Source: Selaginella tamariscina (taxonomy: Eukaryota > Streptophyta > Lycopodiopsida > Selaginellales > Selaginellaceae). From it: a stretch of DNA of 64,000 bases. The stretch lies in assembly GCA_003024785.1 (NCBI GenBank), contig PUQB01000096.1:407333-471332 (forward strand), given 5' to 3'. This document shows positions 35,423 to 48,220 of the stretch, one piece after another. The translations under genes and the position numbers were made by a program. A model generated the notes under the pieces. The model had not been told where the DNA came from, did not search any database, and saw nothing but the letters and a program-made list of their open reading frames with translations. The number at the start of each line of letters is the position of its first letter. Position 1 is the first letter of the stretch.

Positions 35423-37037
35423 ATGGGGGGCTTCCCTGCACTGCGACGCGATGTTCTGCGCTGGCTCATCACCCTCAACCTCTCCCAGCCCATCAAAAAC
35501 GTCCGCAGGTGTGTCTATTATGTTTAACAGTTAGCAAAACCATATGCAAGTGAATAAACTACAGGGATTTTTCGAATGGTTTCCTTATTGCGGAGATTTT
35601 CTCCCAATACTGCCCACAAGATATTCAGATGCATTCTTTCGACAATGGAACCAAGCTAGCAAAGAAGCAAGATAACTGGGCTCAGCTTGAGAAGGTTTCA
35701 AGGTACATATACACTCGCTTGTCCTGTGTTCATGGGCTTATTTCTCTACTGCAGAAGAAAGATTTTCCCCTTGTTCCAGGCGAGATTGACAATATCATCA
35801 ACTGTGGACCTGAAGATGGAATTGGACCTTTTCTGGAACGCATGTATTGGTTTCTTGCTCGCAAGAGGTAAGTATTATACTTTGTGTATGTACATGTGTA
35901 TCTGCAAGTTATTTTGGTGGCTTCAGCTCCAAGCCTCAGGAACCACACATTCAGGATTTGTGGACAGGGCTCCCGGACAATACAGATGTTTCTCTTCTTC
36001 CTAACGCAGACTGTAAAGCAAGAGCACATACCGAGGACATAAGCTTCTTTGATGAGTTGCAGAGAGCATTTCTGGGTGTTTTTCTCGACCTGCTGCAGTT
36101 CCCAGTTTGAGTCTCGGCAACAAAGCCAGCATAACGTTCACTGCAAGTTTGCCCTCACAGACACGTAGTGCGACCCCACAGAAAACCTGCCTACATTGTG
36201 ACACCGCCAGAGCAAGTGACACGTATGACACAAGCGATAGAAGTGCCAGAAAGCACGGGAGTTGCGAGGGTTCTAGTGTTAGGAAGAAGACCTTAAATGC
36301 TGTTGAAAGGGCCAGGCAGAAAGAGATGAAGGAGCTCTCTAAATCCGCAAAGGTGCAGCAAAAGCAAAACCCTTACGGTCAGGATCCGAGACTTGCATTT
36401 CGAAGCCCCAACCGCCAGGTATAGCTAATAAGATGTATATACACGTGTATATTGGTCTTGTGTACAGAGGAACTTCAAGTCGTATACTTTGATGGACTAC
36501 AAGAGGCAGCAAGCTTTAGGATATGTTATGCTGGGGAAGCTTGGCCCACATTCAACTGAGGAACTGCGTGCAAAGGTACACATCCACGATGGATACTCTG
36601 TATAAACTGCAAAGCATGTTTAACGTCCTCATGTCAGAGAGAGACTTTGGAAAAGATGAAGGAATTTGGACGATCTGCTCGATCGATAGTTGCTAGCCAT
36701 AGTCCGGAGCCAAGGAAACCCATAGCAAAACCTCCTTCGACTCGAGCAAAGGTGATTTATAAATTTGTCGTTCAAATATTTACAAAGTGATTTTACACAG
36801 GCTCTTAAGTTTGCGTCCACTGTTCCAAAGCCCAAGAGAAAAGATGAGCACAAAGTGCACCCGCAAGAGAATCATAGGCCTGCCGTGCAGCCTTTGACAG
36901 AACTGGAAATCCTTGAAGCCAAGTATCGAGCTGATAAGCAACATTTAGAGGTAATTAATTACACAAGTAGTGATTAATATCCCTTTGGTGATGCCTTGCA
37001 GGCTATGCGGAAGGACTTGGAAATTTTCTTACGTTGA
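35423..37037 (+). CDS. SPATA4: SPATA4-like calponin-homology (CLAMP) domain protein
   Basis: Start at 35423: MGGFPALRRDVLRWLITLNL. Exons about 35423-35508, 35564-35705, 35755-35867, 35925-36420, 36467-36575, 36638-36750, 36800-36950, 37003-37037. The first three exons form the CH-like domain: SQPIKNVRRDFSNGFLIAEI, FSQYCPQDIQMHSFDNGTKL, KKQDNWAQLEK, DFPLVPGEIDNIINCGPEDG. This follows SPATA4/SPEF1-type proteins closely (DFSNGFLIAEI.. SFDNGT.. DNWAQLEK). A long, basic, low-complexity tail follows. These proteins are axonemal or microtubule-bound in sperm flagella, which seed plants other than cycads and Ginkgo lack. Indels in homopolymers (for example 36062) shift the frame in exon 4, and one near the exon 2/3 junction is implied. 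Confidence 0.8.
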
Positions 37038-37298
37038 AACCGTTCGATGAGTTCTGTGTACCCCGTGTGAGTATGCTTGTAAGTACATAGATACTACACA
37101 TGCCATACATATATGTTTTGTACATTCGACACGTTACATAGATACATACAAGCTTTTTATAGACAAATAAAAATTAATAAAATTCCATTCGGTACACACA
37201 TTTTTCACGGCTTAACAAATAGAGAATATATAGGTAGCTAGTACAGGTTAATTGTTTGTTTGTCTCCAAAAAACCCATTCGAAAAAACGTCGTGCCTT

Positions 37299-40220
37299 CT
37301 ACTGCCTGTGATCCACGTCAAAAGAGAGACATTCGACTCCCTTGAGTGCGGCATCGTAGTTTTTTATGTTGAGCTGCTGCCGGTTAGACAAGGTCCGCTT
37401 GTGCTCCGTCAGAGAAACTGGTGAGCTGCGCTGCCCTGGAGTCCGTGAGCTCGTTGTCGGGGATATCTTGTTCCCCAGCAACGTGCTTGACACTACTGCC
37501 CTCCGTGACGTGCTGCCTCCTCTAACAAACGACGACTGCGTTCGATCCCCATCTCCTTCTGCCTGCATAAGCCCACACGCTGCCTGCATATAACCCCACA
37601 CGTAACGTCAATTCTGAGAATGAGAATGGGGAAATCTTGGTTACGTGAGAAATGGGCAAAACTAAATGGGCGGGTAGAGCTAAGTAGTTCAGGCGTCGCT
37701 TTCGAATACGCATCGTTTTGGGATGCGGGGAAAATGGGAAAGCTTTTGTCTTCAACTACATAGATACTTGGTCGCAACAGCAAGAACGGCGCTTGGGTTT
37801 TAAGTTTCTGCTTAAGTGAATTATATTCTCCATGTACCTGCCGGTCTACACCATCTATGATACGGGATGCTAACCAAGTACAAGGGTGCTAAGTGCTCGG
37901 GCTTGCGAGTAGCTTTAAAGTTTGTAAGTTCCCAGACTTCTAAGATACTCTGATACTCCTTAAGCTTCTTAGTCATGTAACTAGTGCAAGGGACACGTAA
38001 GAAGTATATATACATCATTAATAGAAGTGAACATATGCATAATCCATAGTTTGTATTCCTAGCTAACGAAACTGTACCAGGTCTTTTGCAGTAAATCCTT
38101 CATCTGCGGTGGAGACCCTCTGCTTGGGCGTCTCTACACCTCCAACTCCGGACAGCCTCCTGCGGCTAACATCATTCGCCTCCTGAGCGCTAGATATCCC
38201 TGACGAAGGAAAATAATTTTCTATTTTACCACTTAATTAGATGGCTCTATTATACCTGAAGTTCATATGATAATCATGTAGTTAAATACCTGGAAAAGGC
38301 ATAGCAGCGGCAGCACTTGTTCCACCAGGACCAGGCTGAAATTCAGAAGTCTCTTTATTAACATGCAGAGAAGGTCTTGGTTGTTTTACCAATCGTGTGC
38401 CTGAGAGTTGTGACTGCTGGTACTTGAGTATAGTCCAGTCGAACACGTAATCAAACTGAAACCCTGTATAAAGCATAATTGCAATAAGCACTACAATGAC
38501 AGCAAACAATCTGGAGACACACACACATGCACACAATTACTGACCTTCACGGATGAAGAGATCCCGAAATATCCTTTTCAGGTATGCGTAGTCCGGCTTA
38601 TCATCGAATCGTAGCGCGCGGCAGTAGTGGAAGTAAGACGCAAATTCATTAGGATATCCTTTGCACAGAGACTGAGCAAAACAAAATCACTTATAATAGA
38701 CAATAAAGATACAACAGGTACATAAATTTAAATATACATGATTATATGTACATACGGATATTTGAATGTACATGTATATATACACATACAAAACACATAT
38801 ATACCTCAACTGATGTGGATATCTTCTTGTCGCTAATCTTTTCATACTTCTGTTTCTTTGTAGCCGCTTTTAATCCTTGCCAAGGCAGACTGGGTGCAGA
38901 GAAACAGAAAAAATCATCAACTACACAGACACACCCATGATAGTTCAATACTGAAATTCTCACCTTCCACGTAAGAAATTTAGAACGTAACCAAGCGATT
39001 CCAAGTCGTCTCTTCGACTTTGTTCTGAAATGACCAGAAAGTATTTGTATATACACACGGATACACAAAAATATATACCCTGAAATCTGTCATACTTACA
39101 GACGTACGTATCCCTGGAAGTTTTAAATTTACATATACCCCCTCATGGTGCTTTCAGGCTTTCAAGGGTATGTAAATTCAAAACTTCCAGGAATATATAT
39201 GTAAATAGGTTTCAGGGGTGTATATGTATTTTTTTTCCCAAAAATATATTCCTACCAATCCCAAGGTGAGTGTTGATAGTAGCATAACGGGCTGTTCCAG
39301 TCAGATTCTTATTCTCCCTGCGGCAAAATGAACATTCGCTAGTATACATAATGTTTGTTACAATACCTGTATGGGATATGTTGGTGAGTGGACGGATCAC
39401 GGTATTTTTTCGCAAGTCCGAAATCAATAATATACACCTGACACAGTGTTAGTATTCTAAGGTTATTACATTAACTACATACGGATACCTGGTTTGCTCG
39501 CCTGCCTAGACCCATTAAGAAATTGTCTGGTTTAATGTCTCTGTGAATGAAGCTCTTAGCATGAACGTACTCAACACGATTCACCTGTAAACAAAATGGA
39601 GTAGTATATAATCTATATACTTGTATATAAGTTCACGTTTCTAACAATATGCTACTTACCAGCTGATCTGCGAGCATGAGGACGGTCTTAAGGGAAAACT
39701 TGCGACCACAGAAGTTGAAAAGGTCCTCAAGACTTGGTCCAAGCAAATCAAGCACCAAAACGTTGTAATCGCCTTCAACACCATACCATCTGATGTTGGG
39801 TATCCCAGCTGCATGCATAGCGTCAATACATATACATATCTATTAAACATCGATCGATCGTGCGTGCACGCCTGTCTTACTTCCGCCTTGCAAAATCCTG
39901 TAGAGCTTGGATTCGTACATCAATTGGGGATGGCTAGTTTTAACGCTTTCCTGAAAATAGGTAGTTTTTCAGTTGAATCAGTAGGCGATATGCAGACATT
40001 GGTTTTCGCAATATTCCAGATATCCCATGAACTTACCAATTTGATAGCAACCTCCTCATTCGTCTGTATGTTGACGCCTGTGGGGAAGATGGGCGTGAGT
40101 TATGGGGATTAAAGAAGAGATTAGTATATGCTTACCGAGGTAAATTTCGCCAAATGAGCCGCTTCCAATCTTACGGCCGAGCCTGTACTTGTTACCTACA
40201 CGCGGCTCCGTGGAAACCAT
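37299..40220 (-). CDS. CKL: Casein kinase 1 (plant CKL type)
   Basis: Twelve exons are clear: 40220-40136, 40077-40037, 39950-39881, 39808-39660, 39584-39489, 39437-39367, 39317-39256, 39024-38964, 38889-38805, 38671-38545, 38463-38290, 38199-38078; a last exon lies at about 37562-37299. All twelve join in phase with no damage. Kinase motifs: [13 protein letters not shown] (P-loop), EEVAIKLE (catalytic Lys), [15 protein letters not shown] (catalytic Asp), [13 protein letters not shown] (metal-binding DFG), [14 protein letters not shown] (CK1 signature) and [19 protein letters not shown]. The tail has Ser/Thr-rich sequence and ends [15 protein letters not shown], a plant CK1 ending. Serine/threonine kinase of cytoplasm, nucleus or plasmodesmata. 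The 230-bp intron between exons 7 and 8 contains a MITE. Confidence 0.93.
39066..39242. mobile_element. Short MITE in a casein kinase 1 intron
   Basis: Inverted halves: left ccctgaaatctgtcatac, agttttaaatttacatatac; right (reverse complement) cccctgaaacctatttacat, agttttgaatttacatac. It shares the cccctgaaa and tttacatatataccc units with the larger element at 48221-48730, so belongs to the same family. It lies wholly within the intron and keeps the splice sites. Confidence 0.8.
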
Positions 40221-40520
40221 GGCGGGGGAATCTGCATAAAGCCGCACAGATCTTCTGCTCGCCTAATCCGCCATAGTACCCATCAAACCCTCGCTCTTTC
40301 TTGCTCGCCCCCCTTTCCCTTCCGTACCCCCAAGTCCTTTCCTTGTACGGAAATCGCACTTAAACTTGTTTAAGTGGAGTTTAGCCGGCCTGACATATGC
40401 CTGAGAATATTCGTTCTGCCAAAATCCAGAATATTCGTAGAACATGCCGTTTCAAAGTAAGAGATGCACAAGAATATCCTTGCAAGAATATTCTAATTCT
40501 TTTCAATTCTGTAGACCACG
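40221..40520. promoter_or_regulatory. Divergent promoter between CK1 and mannosidase genes
   Basis: Short region separating the minus-strand CK1 start from the plus-strand mannosidase gene. Contains three gaatatt(c) repeats at 40406-40490. No gene recognised here. Confidence 0.45.
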
Positions 40521-43500
40521 CTATGGCAGCATTGAACGAAGGGGCGGCAAGGTGGGCAAAATACATGATGAGCAATCCGAGGAACAGCTAAACCCCGGGT
40601 TCAGCGGCCGAGATTGATCAGGGAAGTGTTAGATTGCGGAGTAAGGGGTGTAATTGTGCTTGCCTTGCTGCTACTGCTTGTGGGCTCGTTGATTTACTCC
40701 TGGTCTGCAGCCCCTCTTCTCCACGTAGCTCATGATGCGAACCCAATAAGAGAGGTTAAACAGTGTTGCTGAGGCCTCTGTAGACATATACCCACGATCT
40801 GTACGATAGGATCCAGTTTAAGAATGGCCCGGTGGTGCTTGGACTCAAGGCTGGCCTGTAACTTACAGGGGAGATGAATGGAACCATGAGAAGCTCAAGG
40901 TTTTTGTTGTTCCGCATTCACATAACGATCCAGGTTGGATCCGCACTGCGGAAGAATACTACCAGGAGCGTACCCGTCACATTCTTTCCACCATTGTCCA
41001 AGCCCTTATTCAGGTGTAAATGGTTTATATGTACATAACTTACATTTTTGTCTTCTGTAACCAGGGACCCTCGACGCAAGTTTATATGGGAGGAGATGTC
41101 TTACCTGCAACGGTGGTGGCAAGATGCATCTCAACGTGAGAAGCGAGATTTTACGCACTTGGTTCGGAATGGGCAGCTTGAAATTGTTGGTGGCGGATGG
41201 GTCATGAACGATGAGGTAATACTCGTGTCCATTTATGCTAAACATTGATGCTCACGGTTTCCACCTGCTCTAGGCCAACTCACACTACTTTGCAATCCCG
41301 AACAGGCAAGAAGATATATGCAATGTGTGTGTGCGTGTGTTGCTATGTACATGTATGTACAACATCATTTGGTGCTGCTTTTAAGAGAGTGCTGTTGTAG
41401 ATGGCTGCTGGCAACATGTGTTGCATGAGACTAGGTGTTATACCAAGGAATGCATGGGCGATTGATCCCTTTGGGCATTCATCAACCATGGCATACCTGT
41501 TGCGGAGAATGGGTTCCAAAACACTCATACAAAGGACACACTATGAAGTGAAAAAGGTGCTTGCACGAAAAAAGCCTTGAGTTCATGTGGCGTCAGAGCT
41601 GGGACTCATCAAAACACTACGGACATTCTCTGTCACATGATGCCTTTCTACTCATATGATATCCCACATACTTGCGGTCCTGAACCCGCCTGCCATTCTC
41701 ATACTGGAGACTAGTCCGAGTTGGGGTGCACAGCGCTGTCCTTGGGGATTCAACCCTGAAGAAATAATCCAAAACAATGTGAAAGAAAGAGCTCTTTTGC
41801 TTCTAGACCAATACAGGTAATATGCTAGCTATAGTTATTTTGTACTTGAGATTACTTGGTAAATGCATACAGAAGCACACAATATACACAATGATACAGT
41901 TCTATAGGATACACCCTGGTATGAAGTATGATATAGTATAGCCATGCTGTAGCCGGTACCGTATTAAAATTGGTATATCATGTAGCTTATGTTTCAGGAA
42001 AAAATCAACGCTCTACAAAAGCAACACACTGTTGGTGCCACTGGGGGACGATTTCAGGTATATTACACAACAGGAAGCAGAACTCCAGTTCAAAAACTAC
42101 CAGGCTTTATTCGACTACATCAATGAGCAGCCAGAATTGAAAGCTAAAGTGCAGTTTGGAACACTTGAAGACTACTTTAGCACGCTTCGAGCTGAGGTTG
42201 TGACCACCAAAGCTTTTCCCTCTTTATCTGGTGATTTCTTCACATATGCGGACCGGGTTCACGACTACTGGAGCGGATACTATGTCTCCAGGCCTTTCTA
42301 CAAGGCTGTGGACCGTGTCCTGGAAGAGACACTTCGGGCTGCCAACTTGCTGTTCTTCTTTACTCATGCAGGATCAAAGTCTTTCCATCTTCCACACATG
42401 CCATGAGTATTGTCAAGGCTAGCCGAAACCTTGCTCTTTTCCAGCACCACGACGGTGTCACAGGCACTGCCAAGGACCATGTTGTGGAGGATTACGGGGA
42501 GAGAATGTATTCCTCGCTTATGGAGCTACAAGAGTTGATGGCTGCTAGTGTGGAAGCTCTCTTGGGGAGGCAGAACACTGGCTGGTTTCGACCTGAAGAG
42601 TCCCGTTCCAAGTTCAATGTGTTGCCTGTGAAGACTCCAGTCGCTGGAGGAGCACGTCGTGTTGTGTTCTTTAATCCACTTGAAGAAGACATGGAGCAGG
42701 TGGTGACAGTTATGGTGGAGGATACTCAAGTGTGTTTGTCACCTGGAACGGGACATCTATTGATAGCCAGCTGACTCCGGAATGGCCTGAAGGCAGCAGA
42801 CACAGGCTTCAGTGGGTTGCCTATGTCCAGCCATGGGACTGGCAACATATCATGTGAAAAGTTCTAGTTCATGCAAGAAAGCCTTGCTTTCCAAGCTTAG
42901 AGTGTTCAACTCTAAGGATTCCTTTAGTTGTCCTCCGGACTATCCCTGCACAGTGGTGGAGTCGAGTGTGGAGAATGTAGAAATCTCCAATGAGCACCAA
43001 GCTCTTGTTTTTGACACTTCCACCGGTCTACTCAAGTCAGTACACAAGCCCCTCAGAGCATCCACTCAAGGTTGAAGAAGATGTAGCCTACTACGTGAGC
43101 CGGGGAAGTGGTGCATATCTTTTCTTGCCCAACGGACAGGCAAGGTCTTTAGTGCAAGCTGGGGGTCTGATGCTTGTCACTGAAGGTCCTCTGATGCAGG
43201 AAGTTTATGCAAAGTTTAGAAGCAAAGTTGGCAAAGAACCCGTGACGAGAAGCGCGAGGCTCTTTGCGGGTAACTCCGTCCAGGCAGAATGCATGGAGAT
43301 GGTGTATCATGTTGAGCTCTTAGATAACAGCTACAATGACATGGAAATGGTTGCGCGGTTTATGACAGAGCTTAACACTGGCCGTGCGTTTTACTCAGAC
43401 TTGAATGGGTTTCAGAGCATACAGAGACAGACATATGACAAGATACCTTTGCAAGGAAACTACTACCCCATGCCATCTCTAGCCTTCATGCACGATGCTA

Positions 43501-44068
43501 CCGGTCTGAGGTTTTCCGTGCACAGTCGTCAGGCGGTGGGGGTTGCAAGTTTGGAGAATGGCTGGCTTGAAATGATGTTGGACAGGAGGCTTACTCAAGA
43601 TGACGGTCGTGGCCTGGGCAAGGCGTCATGGACAATAGGCCACTAAACGTTGCATTCCACTTGTTGCTTGAACAGTCTTCTTCCCCAGCTCGTGGTCGTT
43701 CAGCAATGCCTTCTCTACTATCTCACAGAGTCTCTGCACAGCTCAATTACCCCATGCACGCGTCATTGGTGAGCTTGAACAAGACGATTCAGCAGTTGGT
43801 CTTAATGGAAGTTGGTCGCCACTGGTTTCACCGTTGCCATGTGATTTCCACGTGGTCGGGCTCAAGGTGCTGCATCCTCAACAGAATCTAATCAACACTA
43901 TGGGATTCTGTTGCAACGGAGGGGATGGGATGATTCTTATGGTACTGGTTCTGGCTGTCACATAGGAAGAGTCAACATCAGAACCCTGTTCAAGGAGATG
44001 ACAGTTGGAAATCTCAGAGAGTCGGGCCTGAATTTTGTTGAGGACAAGAAGCAAGTATTCAATGTTTA
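40521..44068 (+). CDS. GMII: Golgi alpha-mannosidase II (GH38)
   Basis: Trims two mannoses from GlcNAc-Man5-GlcNAc2 in N-glycan maturation; Golgi type II membrane enzyme. A signal anchor [18 protein letters not shown] lies near 40648-40710. Catalytic-domain motifs in order: [14 protein letters not shown] (zinc-binding His and Asp), [50 protein letters not shown] (nucleophile Asp), [94 protein letters not shown] (zinc His). Then the beta-rich domain to [13 protein letters not shown] and [20 protein letters not shown]. Full length for the family. Numerous single-base frame changes separate these pieces. The start codon is unclear; ATG at 40522 is one option. Confidence 0.88.
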
Positions 44069-44247
44069 AGCAGAAAAGGAAAAGGTGGTGGACCGATGCA
44101 GGAAGGAGTGGTTCATTTGAACCATATGGAGATTCAGGCATACAAGTTCTCTGTTGAGTCCTGAGGAGTGAGATGTCATATCTATATATGGTCGTTGCAA
44201 TCAGATTATTTCTTCTTTTTATTTGCAGTCTCGAACTTCTCATTAGC

Positions 44248-46000
44248 CTATTGAAACACAGAGCCGGAGCCGTGAGAACAAGTTGGCAAGGCATAGATTT
44301 TACCTCTGCAAGTGCAACATTTGTGCTGGTCCATTCGGACTGCAGCCTTTGCGAGCTTGTTTGAGAGCACTGCATTTTGACGGCATATCTGTGCAACCTG
44401 CTCGAGTGTCGATAGTGTTGGATCTGTTCCTGGCACCTGTTTCCAGGATGGTCTAGGAGTCAAATGTGCTGTCTGGAATGTGAGTCTTACGGACTTGGCC
44501 TGGATCTCCATTAGCTTCTTTGAAGCTCTAGCATTTGAGCCTTCATAGATAAGTAGTCCGCTTTTGGAACACTGCACTCCATCAAATCAACTTGAATGCA
44601 CGTGTATAGTGTGTGTATTTATACCTCGCAGAGATCTGCGTACGAGCAGTATCAAGGAAATGCTGAAAATGCTGCAACTCGTTTCGCTAGCTGTGCATAT
44701 TCCGCCTTTAATTGTTCTTGTTGCACCATGTCCCTCTCCTGATGATATCAATACACATACAAACCAGCAACTTTACATACACCGTAATCATATATATATA
44801 TGTGTGTGTACACAGGGAGAATGAGCCCACATGCTGGACTCGGCCTTCTAGTGATTTTGACCTTCTGACTTCAGCTTTTGCATCCCTTAATTCCTGCTTG
44901 AGGTCAAGAAGCTTCTGGTTGGACTTGATTAATTGGTCATTTTGCTGATTCTAACGAATCGTTAGCGGCAGCCAGGCTTGCGGTGAGGTTCTTGTTAAGG
45001 AAGTCAGCATTTTTCATTGTGTACCCAACGACTGCATATGCATGAAACGTATGTATATGTTTGATTGATTATGCATGGTATGTGTACCTCCATAGTCTCT
45101 TCAATGCTTTGAATGTGAGATTTACTCCGATAGTGAGTTTCGCCAGCTTCTTAGATCTCCTCCTTCTTCTTAATGTCCTCCTCAAGTGTACTCACGAGTT
45201 CAAAGTAAGGAACCTAAAGAAATAAGTATACAACTGAACAAAAAATAGAATGAAAAATATAAGTAATTTCGGAATCAGATAAAAGCCTAACGCACGCACA
45301 ATGTGAAAGGTATGATCTTTTACCTGAGGCTTTGTGTTGTTTTTGTCTCCGGCTTCCCAAAAGAGAGCAAGCTCAAACTCTCTAAGAATGTCACTTAGAA
45401 TGCGTGAGAATGGCATGCAATCAAGACATACCTCTTTAAGAATCTGGCCACCAACAAGTGATCATAAGTATATATGTGCACATGATATCAATACCTCTAG
45501 ACAACAAGCTATGCGTGATGCGTTTGGCATTTGAGGGCTGCAGTGACCCAGTAATTCCATGAGCTTTCCTGTAACGAAGACAAAGAGCAGTTGTTCGATA
45601 TGATGATATTACAAGCAACATACTTGGCAAGCCAATGCACGGGATTCACAGTTCCTCTGCAATATGTCATCGAGCTCTTCGATGGTTTTTTTGTCTTGCT
45701 GTGTTTTTTCATGCTTATCTTCTTTCCAGCGCAAAGTTGTTGCTGCCTTGGTTTTCTTAGGCTTGGCACATTGCTTCTCCTTGGGAGGAGATGGGGGATG
45801 GGGATTTTGGGGGATTTAGCCTGGCTACTGCTTTCTCACGTATTTCTGAGCTGTATGGGGATGAGCTTGATTAATGCCTCGTGTACTGATCTATTGATAT
45901 CCGATGTGGTGCTGCTCCATTCTTCATCTCCGGATTTAGGTTTATGGAGAGTAGAAGAGTGCCAGAAAGCAGACGTGGAAAGAACGTCCACGTGACATAT
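44248..46000 (-). CDS. Coiled-coil protein of unknown function
   Basis: Several short exons with canonical splice sites on the minus strand. Order: VHEALIKLIPI, EIREKAVARLNPPKSPSP, a Lys/Glu-rich coil KAATTLRWKEDKHEKTQQDK and TIEELDDILQRNCESRALAC, GKLMELLGHCSPQMPNASRI, CLDCMPFSRILSDILREFEL, VPYFELVSTLEEDIKKKEEI, HIQSIEETMENADFLNKNL, TASLAAANDSLESAK, then KKLMEIQAKSVRLTFQTAHL, to ICRQNAVLSNKLAKAAVR and a Cys-containing end (KCCTCRG). About 400 residues, mostly helical; no catalytic motif. The composition resembles ciliary scaffold proteins, but I cannot name a family. Frame changes in homopolymers and one stop near 45155 are present. Convergent with the mannosidase gene, about 180 bp apart. 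Confidence 0.6.
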
Positions 46001-48220
46001 AACAAATGAAACTAATAAATAAATATAAGATACACAAATAAATAGGGAATTTAGTTTCTAGGCCAAATTAGTTACTTTAGTGAATTTAAAATATTTTTTA
46101 ATAAGGTTTAAAAAGATATAGTAAAAAATCATTATATTTTATAACTTTAGTATGTCTTGGTGATTTATAAATATCAATATAATATTATTTTACAGATTAA
46201 ATATGTATTAGAGCTTTATAATAATATCTTATAGTTGTAAAGACATTAAAAAAATTGATAGATTAAAGGAAATCATACTACTGAAATCATTACGACCTTG
46301 TACGACAGTGATGGTAACATACTGATTTGTCATGGCATTAATGGTACTATTATTAATAATATCGACAGGAAGTTTATAAATTTTAATAGCATTTAATTTT
46401 AACTTTTAAATTAACAGTGATATTTATATTTGAACATGAAAATCTCATTATTAATTTTTAAAATAAAATTAAAATATTAAAATTTATAATTTATAAATTA
46501 ATTTTCAAATTAGTTTAATAAAAAGTAATATATAATATAATCTAATGTACTTAATATAACATTTTCAATTAGACTATGTAAGGAAATTTCCAACTTATTT
46601 AATAACTTTAATACACATTTTAATATTGAATGCAAAAGCCTTGAATTTGATTTTTGAGTTACTTTTAGTAAATCTAAAATAATATTTTTATAAGATTTAA
46701 AAATAATTATTTATATATTTTTAAAGATCTTTATAATTTAAATGTGTCTTAGTGATTTATTATGGAATGTAAAATGTTTCACTATAAGTTTTATGTACAA
46801 TGGCATTTTTGAAGAAGTGTTGAATCATTTTTTAAAAGTAATGTCATGTTCCATGTGAATACATAGTATGATGTATGTATGCATGGTGGTACTCATGTAT
46901 GAGCATGATGTATGAATGCATAGGCATAAAATACTCATGCATGTAGGCATACATGCATACATGTCTTTTCTTGATTGCTCACTTCGTGACTCAGTCAGTT
47001 TATAAAGTGAAGATATCACTTTGTAAGTAAGTTAGTTCATGAAGTGAGATGCTATATCACTTTATAACCATGTCAAATGATGAAATGAAATTCATTCTCA
47101 TTTCATGAACTAACTCGCTCATGAAGTGAGTAATCATTTCACTTCTTAAGCCATTCGGATTAATAAAGTAAACATTGAAGAATGACCATGTACATAGATA
47201 TTTTTTGGGTTATAGCCTCAAATTTACATTTTTGTTTTCATTATGTGTTACATTGGCTTTATATGCAATTTTTTTAATTTTTTTTCATAATGTGATTCAC
47301 TTAATTCAATTCTTAGAATTGCCATTTAAGAAATCGATTGAGTTCTAAAAAATGTGATTAATTAATTCTTATGCTTGTTCTTTGTAAGTTCTATGCTGAT
47401 TGATTTATAAGTTGAAAGGGGTTTTAATTTACTTTTTGTAAAATTAAAAAGATGGTAAGATGTTATATTTCTAATATTTATAAACTAGCTAATTGTTTTA
47501 CATAGAACTTTGGAAATAAAAATGTCTTTCACATCTTTATAATAATATAACGTTATGATTCTTATTTGTTTTTGCTAACAAAATGATATTGACATACATG
47601 GTTGTGCATGATTTTTTTGTTGTTTCTATTTATAAAAACATTATATATATCCCTTCAATTATGTAGGTTATTATTGTTTGTAAAATGACACGACGGTGGA
47701 CATTGTAAAGCAGTTAAGAACCAACCATACAACTATGTATTATACCTTACAGAGTCATGGCTAGACTAATGTCTTTACATTTAAGTATTATTAATGTTGT
47801 AGAGATGCTTTCGTGTTGGGATAATTTTAACTCATTTAATTTTCAATGTAGTAACATGAATGTTCACAATGTTAATTGTTCATTCACAATATCTTTTTAA
47901 AAAAAAATTTAAAAACATATAAAAACTTATTCACTTATAAGGGAGGCATGTTTTTGTATATTTAAATAGATGATGTAATCACAAAGTGAATTTTCAATTC
48001 AATAATCCTCACTGTTCAATCCAATTTAGATCTAATGACAAACAGAGTTTCACTCAGTGATACGTGGGTTATTCATTCATTTAAATTCAACGATTAAGAT
48101 AATTTTGGATTCATCAAATAACACCTGAATCTACCCCAAGTTAGATTGAAGAGACATATTAGATTCATGATTTTAATTAATGAAAATATATAAATGAAGA
48201 GGTGGACAACTTCATAATTT
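46001..48220. other. AT-rich intergenic DNA
   Basis: Over 2 kb of very AT-rich sequence with no gene. Contains an (atgtatgcatg)-like cluster at 46855-46965 and a short inverted motif, tcacttcatgaactaac with variants, near 46980-47150. Confidence 0.75.

Noticed and set aside
40397-40591. 64-residue plus-strand ORF as a separate gene
   Set aside because: Lies in the CK1/mannosidase divergent region; its end may be the amino terminus of the mannosidase after a frame change, but it is not convincing as a gene of its own.
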